A model generated the notes under the pieces. That model did not search any database and was not told the DNA's origin. It saw nothing but the letters and a program-made list of their open reading frames with translations. From positions 248,001-312,000 of the forward strand of contig CP137873.1 in assembly GCA_034406715.1 (NCBI GenBank): 64,000 bases of DNA, given 5' to 3'. The stretch is from Rhodotorula mucilaginosa (taxonomy: Eukaryota; Basidiomycota; Microbotryomycetes; Sporidiobolales; Sporidiobolaceae). Shown piece by piece: positions 48,310-59,438 of the stretch. Each line of letters begins with the position of its first letter. The stretch's first letter is position 1. The translations under genes were made by a program, and so were the position numbers.

Positions 48310-49607
48310 GGCAAAAAGTCTGTACGAGGAGGGCATGCTGGAGCTGCAGGACTTTGTCCGGGATTGTCGCGGGACAACATTGTGCACTGCCTGTCTCTTT
48401 CCTTCCTTTCTTCTCTCCCCTTCCCTCTCTGTGCTCTCGGTCCAGTCTGGTGTATTTTCACAGTACTGTTGTACAATCAAGCTATACTGCCAAATGCGTC
48501 ACCGCCTGCAGAGTCATTCGCAGGGAACTTTCCGCGGTGGCGATGTTTCCTTTACTTCGGCTGATTGACACTAGCGAGACCATGGAGCTCTGCATGGCGA
48601 AGTCACATGTACAGGAGGTACACAGATCAAGGTCCCGTGAGCTGCACATCAACCGCTGTTGACCAGAAAGCTTGGCAGAAACGTACGAAATTTGCCCGAG
48701 CAAGCCCGAGACAGGAGCAAGGGGTGCCTTTGCGCAGTTCCTCTTCTTCCTATGCCTCCACGGAGTCGAAAGGGCTCGCCTTCTCTTGGATCATGATGTT
48801 GTACGGTTTGGAGTTCATCAACCTCCGCGCTTGGAGAAGAGGAGGGACGCAAGTTTCTTGTTGCGAGATTCATTACTACCATACGACGCGCCATTCACTT
48901 GCGCATACAGTTCTCCATTCTGCCCGATTGCTTTGTACAAGAAGACCGCTCCCACAGATGAGAAACTTCAAGGGGCGACTCTTCGCTTTTGCTGTCAGAT
49001 TTTGCTGTCAGAAAAGCTTGCGGCTCGCGCGCAGCATCGTTTCCCGGTTCAAGCAATTTTGCGCACCCTGCACCGCCTAAAGTGCCCGCGCTTGTCTTGT
49101 TTCAACCTCCTAAACCTACCACCGTGCCGTTCCATTACTCGAGAGCATCCAGTCAGAGAGGAGGATTGAGGGGCCGCTGGCTGCACTCTGCGCTCGTGGT
49201 GGCACTCCACTTGCCCGCGCGTTTTGCAAACCCTACACAGCCTCAAGTGCGCGCGCCTATCTGATTTAGGCCTTTTGAAGGTACAATCTTGCTATTATGA
49301 CGCTCGATAGCATCTAGAGAGGAGTCATGAGGGGTTGCTTGCTGTTTTGCCGCCGAAAAATCTGCAGCTCGTCCCTCGGTTCAAGCGATTTTGCGTAGCC
49401 TGCACCGCCTAAGTTGCCCGCGCTTGTCTTGTTTCGGACTCCCGAACCTACAATCTCGCCCTTCCGGAACCCGATAGCATCCAGGAAGGAGTTTCGAGGG
49501 GCCGCTGGCTGTTTCTGGTGGAACGGCCTGCTCCTTCTTCTTTGAAGTCCCCTTCTCGCTTCCTCTGCCCATGGACCTCACTAACACTTGTTTGATTTGC
49601 AGACCCA

Positions 49608-52188
49608 TTGACCAAGTCTGCCGGCCGCAAACTGTCAACGCCACCTCGAGAAGCCGGCCTGCTCAGGTGGATGTTCATAGAGTTTCTCGGGCAAAGCCTG
49701 GAAGAGCGGCAATTGTGTCCTGCTCTCGCTCCACATTTTTATGGGCTATCAAGCTCAGTCAGCACCCACACCCAGTGTGCAATTGAGATTCAGCACAGAG
49801 CCATCTAATTTGTGTGTCTGGAGAGTGTTCCATGTGACGGAACCGACTTGAGTTGGATGTCCCACTCGCCTCGCGGTGCGGATTCTTTCTTTCGCCTTAG
49901 ACTCGCATTTTTTTTTTTTTTTGCTTGACCCGCCCTTTCACGCAGGCACATTGCAACACATGTGATTTTCTCAAGCATACAGCCCCGTGGCATCCCTGCT
50001 TCAGGACCCCTGCACCCGGTAAGCTCGATTCAGCAAAAGCTCTTGCCAGCGCAGCTGGCTGTCTAAGGCTCAATACAACCCAGATCAGGAGTCCAACGGC
50101 TGGGCAGCGTCCAAGTTCAGGTGCGCTCGTGTGCGCGGTTTCGATTCTTGCAGCTGGTCGCTGACGCTGTATGATTCCCTGCACAGCAACCCCTGGTGCT
50201 CGGAGAACTTCATCCAGGGCCGCGCGATGCGGCGAGCTCAGGACGTCCGCAAGCAGCTTCTCGGCATCATGGACCGGTACAAGCACGACATCCTTTCGTG
50301 CGGCAAGAACTACAACCGAGTCCGCCGCGCCATCACGTCCGGCTACTTCCGTCACGCCGCAAAGAAGGATCCGCAAGAGGGTTACAAGACTCTTGTTGAA
50401 GGGTGAGCTGTGTGCGTGTATGTGCAAGGATGTGCATATGCTGATTCCGATCGCGCGCAGAACTCCCGTCTTTTTGCACCCGTCGTCCGCCCTTTTCAAC
50501 CGCGCACCCGAGTGGTGTGTCTACCACGAGCTCGTCTTGACCACGTGAGTTGTTGCAGTGCAGTCGTGTTGTTGAGATCTTTACTGGATACTGACTATGT
50601 CGACCCGTCTTGTGCAGGCGCGAGTACATGCGCGAGGTGACGGCGATCGAGCCCAAGTGGCTGACCGAGGTCGCGCCATCGTTCTTCAAGGTGGCGGACC
50701 AGAATACGATCTCGAAGCGGAAGAAGATGGAGAAGGTCCAACCGCTGTTCGACAAGTGCGTTGACGGATTCCTGCTTGCAAAGTTGACAAAAACTGATCA
50801 TTCTCATTCTGCAGGTACGCCGAGCATCAGGACGCATGGCGTCTGTCGAAGCTCAAGCAAGCGACGCGCTCCAGTCAAACTTTTGGTTGAGGCAAAAAGT
50901 CTGTACGAGGAGGGCATGCTGGAGCTGCAGGACTTTGTCCGGGATTGTCGCGGGACAACATTGTGCACTGCCTGTCTCTTTCCTTCCTTTCTTCTCTCCC
51001 CTTCCCTCTCTGTGCTCTCGGTCCAGTCTGGTGTATTTTCACAGTACTGTTGTACAATCAAGCTATACTGCCAAATGCGTCACCGCCTGCAGAGTCATTC
51101 GCAGGGAACTTTCCGCGGTGGCGATGTTTCCTTTACTTCGGCTGATTGACACTAGCGAGACCATGGAGCTCTGCATGGCGAAGTCACATGTACAGGAGGT
51201 ACACAGATCAAGGTCCCGTGAGCTGCACATCAACCGCTGTTGACCAGAAAGCTTGGCAGAAACGTACGAAATTTGCCCGAGCAAGCCCGAGACAGGAGCA
51301 AGGGGTGCCTTTGCGCAGTTCCTCTTCTTCCTATGCCTCCACGGAGTCGAAAGGGCTCGCCTTCTCTTGGATCATGATGTTGTACGGTTTGGAGTTCATC
51401 AACCTCCGCGCTTGGAGAAGAGGAGGGACGCAAGTTTCTTGTTGCGAGATTCATTACTACCATACGACGCGCCATTCACTTGCGCATACAGTTCTCCATT
51501 CTGCCCGATTGCTTTGTACAAGAAGACCGCTCCCACAGATGAGAAACTTCAAGGGGCGACTCTTCGCTTTTGCTGTCAGATTTTGCTGTCAGAAAAGCTT
51601 GCGGCTCGCGCGCAGCATCGTTTCCCGGTTCAAGCAATTTTGCGCACCCTGCACCGCCTAAAGTGCCCGCGCTTGTCTTGTTTCAACCTCCTAAACCTAC
51701 CACCGTGCCGTTCCATTACTCGAGAGCATCCAGTCAGAGAGGAGGATTGAGGGGCCGCTGGCTGCACTCTGCGCTCGTGGTGGCACTCCACTTGCCCGCG
51801 CGTTTTGCAAACCCTACACAGCCTCAAGTGCGCGCGCCTATCTGATTTAGGCCTTTTGAAGGTACAATCTTGCTATTATGACGCTCGATAGCATCTAGAG
51901 AGGAGTCATGAGGGGTTGCTTGCTGTTTTGCCGCCGAAAAATCTGCAGCTCGTCCCTCGGTTCAAGCGATTTTGCGTAGCCTGCACCGCCTAAGTTGCCC
52001 GCGCTTGTCTTGTTTCGGACTCCCGAACCTACAATCTCGCCCTTCCGGAACCCGATAGCATCCAGGAAGGAGTTTCGAGGGGCCGCTGGCTGTTTCTGGT
52101 GGAACGGCCTGCTCCTTCTTCTTTGAAGTCCCCTTCTCGCTTCCTCTGCCCATGGACCTCACTAACACTTGTTTGATTTGCAGACCCA
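49608..52188 (+). repeat. Second 2,581-bp unit of the array
   Basis: Spacer B plus PRP22 exons 6-9 plus region D. Appears identical to the unit at 47027-49607 along the parts I compared, including homopolymer length. Confidence 0.92.
50094..50890 (+). pseudogene. Truncated PRP22 3' gene copy 2
   Basis: Exons at 50187-50402, 50461-50544, 50618-50755 and 50815-50890. Same structure as copy 1, with the same KLKQ variant and the same potential start at 50131. No interruption of the frame is seen. Confidence 0.75.
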
Positions 52189-54405
52189 TTGACCAAGTCT
52201 GCCGGCCGCAAACTGTCAACGCCACCTCGAGAAGCCGGCCTGCTCAGGTGGATGTTCATAGAGTTTCTCGGGCAAAGCCTGGAAGAGCGGCAATTGTGTC
52301 CTGCTCTCGCTCCACATTTTTATGGGCTATCAAGCTCAGTCAGCACCCACACCCAGTGTGCAATTGAGATTCAGCACAGAGCCATCTAATTTGTGTGTCT
52401 GGAGAGTGTTCCATGTGACGGAACCGACTTGAGTTGGATGTCCCACTCGCCTCGCGGTGCGGATTCTTTCTTTCGCCTTAGACTCGCATTTTTTTTTTTT
52501 TTTGCTTGACCCGCCCTTTCACGCAGGCACATTGCAACACATGTGATTTTCTCAAGCATACAGCCCCGTGGCATCCCTGCTTCAGGACCCCTGCACCCGG
52601 TAAGCTCGATTCAGCAAAAGCTCTTGCCAGCGCAGCTGGCTGTCTAAGGCTCAATACAACCCAGATCAGGAGTCCAACGGCTGGGCAGCGTCCAAGTTCA
52701 GGTGCGCTCGTGTGCGCGGTTTCGATTCTTGCAGCTGGTCGCTGACGCTGTATGATTCCCTGCACAGCAACCCCTGGTGCTCGGAGAACTTCATCCAGGG
52801 CCGCGCGATGCGGCGAGCTCAGGACGTCCGCAAGCAGCTTCTCGGCATCATGGACCGGTACAAGCACGACATCCTTTCGTGCGGCAAGAACTACAACCGA
52901 GTCCGCCGCGCCATCACGTCCGGCTACTTCCGTCACGCCGCAAAGAAGGATCCGCAAGAGGGTTACAAGACTCTTGTTGAAGGGTGAGCTGTGTGCGTGT
53001 ATGTGCAAGGATGTGCATATGCTGATTCCGATCGCGCGCAGAACTCCCGTCTTTTTGCACCCGTCGTCCGCCCTTTTCAACCGCGCACCCGAGTGGTGTG
53101 TCTACCACGAGCTCGTCTTGACCACGTGAGTTGTTGCAGTGCAGTCGTGTTGTTGAGATCTTTACTGGATACTGACTATGTCGACCCGTCTTGTGCAGGC
53201 GCGAGTACATGCGCGAGGTGACGGCGATCGAGCCCAAGTGGCTGACCGAGGTCGCGCCATCGTTCTTCAAGGTGGCGGACCAGAATACGATCTCGAAGCG
53301 GAAGAAGATGGAGAAGGTCCAACCGCTGTTCGACAAGTGCGTTGACGGATTCCTGCTTGCAAAGTTGACAAAAACTGATCATTCTCATTCTGCAGGTACG
53401 CCGAGCATCAGGACGCATGGCGTCTGTCGAAGCTCAAGCGGGCGACGCGCTCCAGTCAAACTTTTGGTTGAGGCAAAAAGTCTGTACGAGGAGGGCATGC
53501 TGGAGCTGCAGGACTTTGTCCGGGATTGTCGCGGGACAACATTGTGCACTGCCTGTCTCTTTCCTTCCTTTCTTCTCTCCCCTTCCCTCTCTGTGCTCTC
53601 GGTCCAGTCTGGTGTATTTTCACAGTACTGTTGTACAATCAAGCTATACTGCCAAATGCGTCACCGCCTGCAGAGTCATTCGCAGGGAACTTTCCGCGGT
53701 GGCGATGTTTCCTTTACTTCGGCTGATTGACACTAGCGAGACCATGGAGCTCTGCATGGCGAAGTCACATGTACAGGAGGTACACAGATCAAGGTCCCGT
53801 GAGCTGCACATCAACCGCTGTTGACCAGAAAGCTTGGCAGAAACGTACGAAATTTGCCCGAGCAAGCCCGAGACAGGAGCAAGGGGTGCCTTTGCGCAGT
53901 TCCTCTTCTTCCTATGCCTCCACGGAGTCGAAAGGGCTCGCCTTCTCTTGGATCATGATGTTGTACGGTTTGGAGTTCATCAACCTCCGCGCTTGGAGAA
54001 GAGGAGGGACGCAAGTTTCTTGTTGCGAGATTCATTACTACCATACGACGCGCCATTCACTTGCGCATACAGTTCTCCATTCTGCCCGATTGCTTTGTAC
54101 AAGAAGACCGCTCCCACAGATGAGAAACTTCAAGGGGCGACTCTTCGCTTTTGCTGTCAGATTTCGCTGTCAGAAAAGCTTGCGGCTCGCGCGCAGCATC
54201 GTTTCCCGGTTCAAGCAACTTTGCGCACCCTGCACCGCCTAAAGTGCCCGCGCTTGTCTTGTTTCAACCTCCTAAACCTACCACCGTGCCGTTCCATTAC
54301 TCGAGAGCATCCAGTCAGAGAGGAGGATTGAGGGGCCGCTGGCTGCACTCTGCGCTCGTGGTGGCACTCCACTTGCCCGCGCGTTTTGCAAACCCTACAC
54401 AGCCT
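52189..54405 (+). repeat. Third, truncated 2,581-bp unit
   Basis: Follows the unit sequence for 2,217 bp and then departs at CAGCCT within the second 166-bp monomer of region D. Its exon 9 and region D carry the same base variants as the parental copy rather than those of the inner units. Confidence 0.9.
52675..53471 (+). pseudogene. Truncated PRP22 3' gene copy 3
   Basis: Exons at 52768-52983, 53042-53125, 53199-53336 and 53396-53471, potential start at 52712. Here the C-terminus reads KLKRATRSS as in PRP22 itself, unlike copies 1 and 2. Confidence 0.75.
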
Positions 54406-54688
54406 AAAGTGCCCGCGCTTGTCTTGTTTGGGACTCCCGACCCTAGAACCGTGCCATTCCCAAACTCTATAGTATCCAGGCAGGAGTTTCAAGGAGCCGC
54501 ATGCTGTTTTGCCGCCGGAACACCTGCCGCCCGCATCTGTGTAATGTGCAAAATGTTGACTGCATGCAAGGAGCGTCTGCATCTACGAGCTCGTCTCACT
54601 CCTCCTGTACCTTCGCGACCATCGCCACCGACAACCAAGCCAAGCGTCGTCCTCTTCCACCCCCCCTCCGTCCACCACCTCGCTCCCC
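54406..54688. other. Right flank of the array
   Basis: A last diverged monomer of the 166-bp family (to about 54530), then a short unique sequence before the CSN3 stop. Probably the original single-copy right flank of PRP22. Confidence 0.5.
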
Positions 54689-57453
54689 TCACTCGCTATC
54701 CATGTCATAGTCGTCCTGCCGATTGATCCAGCTCGAAACATCACCACCAGCGTGAGGAGAGTAGGAGCCGTAGTCGATGTCGTCCGGGAAGCCGGGCAGC
54801 GCGCCGCCCATCCCTGGGAAGCTCGGGTACCCTCCCCCGGCGCCAGCACCTCCTCCAACTCCACTGGCAGGTCCAGTAGCCGCTGTGGACCAGGCCTGAA
54901 TCACCCAGTGTAAGCGAATGTCAGCCTCAGCTCTCGTCGCAGTGAAGAGGCGGGCGATCGAAACACGCACCTTCTGCACAAACTCCCTACTCGCCTCGAG
55001 CTTGTTGGCTTCGTGTCCCCACTTCTTCTCAAGTTGCTGCGCGCTCTCGATCGCGCGCGTGACGCGCGCCACCGTCTCGTGCGAGAGGTACGATTCCGGG
55101 TCGTCCGAAAAGGTGACGGTGGTTTCGGCGCGAGCGGAAGAGCTGCTGGGTTCAGCTGGCGGAGTCAAGGTCGCGTAGATTTGCCGATTCGAGATCTGCG
55201 AGGACGTGGGCAGCACTGTGAGTGAGTACGCTCTGGCAGAGGGACTCGATCCGTCTAGTCGCCGGCAACAAGGCGAACTCGCGGAAGACAATGCCCCCGG
55301 AGCGAGCGGACTCACCATCTCGCCAATCTCGGTCTCGACCTCCTTCAGGTCCTTCTCGGCCGCCGCATCCATCCCGACATGAGAGCAGATCGCTCCGAGC
55401 GAGAGCGTGAGGTACGTCTCGGTCAAGTTCTGGATCTGGCGCCTCCGGAGCGAGTCTTCGCAGAGCGAGACGAGGCCGAGGTTCAGGTCCTGTTGACGGA
55501 ACAAAAAAACCCCGAATTAGCACGACTCTCTCTGATCCTAGCGCGCGGTGGGTTCGACCGGCCCGTAGAAAAGCAGAAGATTTGGCCAGACTCACCCTCG
55601 CAAAGACGTCACGCCCCTTCTCCACCGCGGCCGCCACTTTCGAGCGATCGAGCGTCCGGAAGGCACTCACGTACTCGGCATACGGAGCCGAGAGGACCTT
55701 GATCGCCTGCGAGACCGCTTGCGAGGTGTAGCGCGGCAGGGACTGAACCTGGGCGGGATGTGTGAAAGTCAAAGGTCAGTACAAGACCTCAACGGAGAAT
55801 GCCTCCCGAGAGCGCACGGATGCGCAATGCAAGCAGCAAAGTCCCGACTGGTGCCTCGAACTGACCTTTCCGAAAGCGAGCAACTGAACGAGGACGAGCT
55901 TCTTGTGCGCATCGACCTGGATCATACTCGCATGCGAACCGGGAGCCGAGACGCACTGTGCGCGCGGAAACAGGATTCCACGTCAGTTTCTGGGCCACCA
56001 AAGGGGTTTCAGGAAGAGGCGATGGTCAGAACTGCTCAAGACGCACTGTTTCGAGCAAAGACGCCGCGCGGGTGTAGTCGCCCAGGAGGGCGAGGATCGT
56101 CCCGCCGAGGTAGTGGTACAGCAAATGGTCTTGGTACCGGATCGGGAAGAGCTGAATCACGCGCGTGGGTGCGTGTCGGTCAGTGCGCGTGAGTAAGGGA
56201 AGAAGATCGGAAGGAGGGACGCACCGACTTGTCGACGTCGGTGATGTCGCGCGACAACACTTCATGCGCGACAGGGTACAGCTGGCTCGCCATGACGACC
56301 TGCGCATAAACGAGCAACCTAGCTTAGTCAGATAACAGAACCTGCGTGAAGCAGCCTTTGGACCCTGACGAGGGGCGGTGTCGACGCACCCGGAGGAACA
56401 AGGGATGCAGAGCCGTCAAGTGCCCCGGCAGCGGGTAGCGAGCGAGGAGGGCGTTGAGCGGTTGCAGAGGCAGTGAGAGCTGCAGTTTGGCACGAGGAGG
56501 AGGGAAGTCAGGCATCAGTCAGTGGCTTGGCAACCACATCTCGCCGAGGAACGAGGGAGCAGCGAATGGACGCACCTGGTTCGACGCCTCGGCGAGCATG
56601 CACAACTGGCTCGCCAAGTGCAGGACTGCGAGTATGGGAAAGAGGTCAATAAAGTGAGCGGCAGATGAACCCACATTTTTATCTACGCTCCTCGAAATCG
56701 CCAATAATACGGCATAATCGATAGTTGCGGCAAACGAAAAAGTCCGTCGGCGCACTCACCCTGGTCCGGCACACTGCGAGCGACTTCGAGATCGCACGTC
56801 TCGCACCAAGCCTGCACGAGCGGGCCCAGTTCGGTCCAATCCGGCCTCGTCCCTCCGAGACGGGCGTTCCTGTACGGTCCGTTTCGTGTCCAGATCAGCG
56901 ATTCCGGTGTCCCTTTTCATCAGGACTACCAGCTCGCAGTTCACGTAAGAGGAAGAGCACGAGGACGTACAGGATGTACAAGTACGCGAGCGCGTGCAGC
57001 GTCGGATCAAGGACTCGGAGCGGATCCGAGCCGTCCTGGAGGCGTCCCTCGAGCGAGTGACTTGCGGCGGCGGCGGGCGCAGCAGACGTACTCGTAGCCG
57101 AATCATGACTTGCGCCTCCTTGTGCTCCTGCCTGTGAGGTTGTCGTGGTCGCACCGTTCGAAGGAGAAGAAGCGGACGCTCGAGTCCCCGTCGCAGGACC
57201 GCTCTGCGCCTGACCAGTCGACGACGAAGACGAGGCAGCCTTGCCAAACTTTTTCAAGAGCTGCAGAACTGCGTTTCCATCCGAAGCGCGGCGCAACGAG
57301 AAAGTCAGCGAGCGAGTCGACGGGATGAAACCCGAGGTGGGGAGTGAGAGCAGATTCACGCTCGGTGTGCGAGGTCGAGGCTGACTGGACACGCTGCACG
57401 AGTTGATCGAGCGTCATCTGTGCCGAGCCGGATGCCGCGCTCGTCGACGCCAT
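54689..57453 (-). CDS. CSN3: COP9 signalosome subunit 3
   Basis: CSN3 is a PCI-domain subunit of the COP9 signalosome, which removes Nedd8 from cullins. The start MASTSAASGSAQMTLDQLVQ is followed by VLQLLKKFGKA and a Ser/Thr/Gly-rich stretch. The PCI part is clear: YTSQAVSQAIKVLSAPYAEY, AFRTLDRSKVAAAVEKGRDV, DLNLGLVSLCEDSLRRRQIQ and NLTETYLTLSLGAICSHVGM. After these come SNRQIYATLTPP, TFSDDPESYLSHETV and NKLEASREFVQK, matching the family C-terminus. About ten short exons. The tail is Gly-rich and acidic, ending DDYDMDSE. An alternative ATG about 70 nt upstream is possible. Presence of the signalosome agrees with an active cullin system, to which the F-box and BTB genes here may also belong. 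Confidence 0.87.
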
Positions 57454-57862
57454 CGTGTCGTTCAGGGGAGAAGTGTCGCCTTGAAGTGGACGAGGCAGCG
57501 GGTCGCAACAGTCCGTCATTTTCCTCTCGCTGGAGACGCCCACGATAAGGCTCGCTACTATACAACGCAAATTTGTTTGCAAAGGAAGGTCACCGAAAAG
57601 CTGACAAGGGAGCGGGGAAAACAAGCAGAGGAGAAATTGAGGGATGCCACCGAGGTACGGCAACCACTTCCAAGGGGAGGAGCGCATCGGTTCGTCCTCT
57701 TTTTACCGCGGCGCAAAGCTGTCATTCGAGAGATGAAGAGAGGCGGTGTGGAAGAACGAGCAGTCAGTGTCTCGATTCTCTCAAACGACAAAAGAAAGAG
57801 TCTCGAGCCTCGGAGCGAGCCGTTCCGCCCGCTCGACAGTGCGCGAGTGACGCGGAGAAGAC
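57454..57862. other. Intergenic between CSN3 start and SmB stop
   Basis: About 410 bp. Apart from 3' flank of the SmB gene and the CSN3 promoter I see nothing. Confidence 0.4.
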
Positions 57863-58638
57863 TCACCCGGGAGGAGGAGCAAAGCCAGGCGGAGGAGGCA
57901 TAAAGCCCGGGGGAGGGGGCATCCCCCCCATCGGCGGCATGCCCGGCATGCCCGGCGGCGGCGCAAACGACTGCGGAGCTTGCCGCCTGAGCTCGAAGGA
58001 GTCAGTTGATCGCAGTTCATTCCGGGGCGGGGGCGTAGTAGCCGGGAAGGAAGAGCGCGAGAGAGCTCACATTGTCGGCGGAGCCGAGAGACCCATTCCT
58101 CGTCCTGCCGGAGCACCAAATCCAGGACCCGGAGCGAGCTGAGAGCGAGAGAGCGAGCGAGACGAGTTAGCGTTCAGGGTCTCGATCGGGCTCACCGACC
58201 TCGCTGAATGTGGCAGCAAAAGGACTTACGCCTGCGAGGCCCTTCTCGTCGGATGCGGGCGGCGGTCCCTCGACTAGAAAGTTCAGGCGCCACTGACTTG
58301 TCAGCAGCCAGAAATCGACTCCTCAATCTGGATGACTAGCGGGGGTTGAACGCACCGCTGAGCGAGACGATGGTCTCTCCACGGAGGATGACCAACCCCA
58401 ACGTGCGCTTCATCTCATCCTCGTCATCCTCTCCCTCAGCAGCATCCTCGGCTCCACCTGCCGGTTTAGCCGCTTTTGCGCCACCCTTGCGCTTGATCCG
58501 GCGGAACTCGTCACACTCGGCGAGGACGAGGTTCATGTGCTTGTCGAACGCGAGGAGTTGACCGACCAGGGCGCGCGAGTCGTTCAGGGTGACCCGGACG
58601 CGGTAGTTGATGATGGCGGCCATCTTGCCGCCCTGCAT
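57863..58638 (-). CDS. SMB1: Small nuclear ribonucleoprotein SmB
   Basis: SmB is one of the seven Sm proteins that form the ring around U1, U2, U4 and U5 snRNAs. The start MQGGKMAAIINYRVRVTLND leads to Sm motif 1 with GQLLAFDKHMNLVLAECDEF. An Ala/Glu-rich insert follows, then Sm motif 2 in TLGLVILRGETIVSLSG, then VEGPPPAS. The C-terminal tail is Pro/Gly/Met-rich: APGPGFGAPAGRGMGL, then repeats such as MPPPPGFMPPPPGFAPPPG, the usual SmB tail bound by WW and GYF domains. About four exons. The stop TGA overlaps a possible GTGAGT donor (CCCGGGTGAGT), so a further short exon cannot be excluded. Confidence 0.92.
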
Positions 58639-59438
58639 CGCGGTAGAGGCCCGGCGTCAGTACCACGCTCGCTTGGGGAGTTCAATCGCGATTGATTTGG
58701 TCTTGGAGGGTGGGCTGGGTCGTGGAGGTCGATTGAGGTGTTGATCCGTCCCATCGCGCGACCGAGGTTTCAGACCGTGCTGGTAGTCATGCACCACAGT
58801 AGGGCCACCCCGTGTGTGTGTGTGTGTGCTGGCGTGCGGCGGTGGAGCAGAGTGACTGCTCCCGTCTCAGGCTCCTGCTCGCATGCCGCCGCTGCAGGCT
58901 CGTTCCTACCGCCCATTGTCGAGTGATCGTTCATCGAATCGACAAGCGCCCTCTCCTCCGGGTTGGCGCGCAAGGCGAGCAGCCGTGGAGGGAGGTCGCA
59001 CACAGCCTCCGTCGTTTCTCGCTCAAGTCGATCGCGAACCCGAGGGGCAAGGGAAGGTGCACACAGCCTTACCTTTTTAGCGGACGCAGCAGCAGACTGC
59101 ATTCGGCGGGCGCGCGGGGTGAGGAGGAGAGGTGCGACGCGTGCGTGAGGACGACGAGGAGGAGGAGGGGGACCAGAGAGGGAGAGTATAGAGAAAGGGT
59201 GGGACACGTCAGCCTGCGTAGTGGCTTCTGTCTATACTGCGCACTGCTCACCATCTTTTGCACCGAGACTCGCGAGCACGCCGTAAGCCAACAACAGCCA
59301 TCGCCTCCTCTCGCTCGCATCTCAGACTCTCCCATCTTGAAAAAAAAGGCTCTTCTCGTGTCACTCTCACACGCGCGCGATTCGATCCGAATGGGGCTAA
59401 CACACTAACCATCCTGTCTACATCGCCCAGAGGCCCGT
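58639..59438. other. Intergenic between SmB start and SUP35 stop, 800 bp
   Basis: Contains a GT dinucleotide run near 58816-58829. On the minus strand an ATG near 59102 opens MQSAAASAKK followed by a good GTAAGG donor, which could be the first exon of a small gene, but I could not find a convincing second exon. Otherwise nothing. Confidence 0.4.

Noticed and set aside
57573-58142. Gly-rich plus-strand frame opposite SmB
   Set aside because: The GGGG pattern is the complement of the Pro-rich SmB tail.
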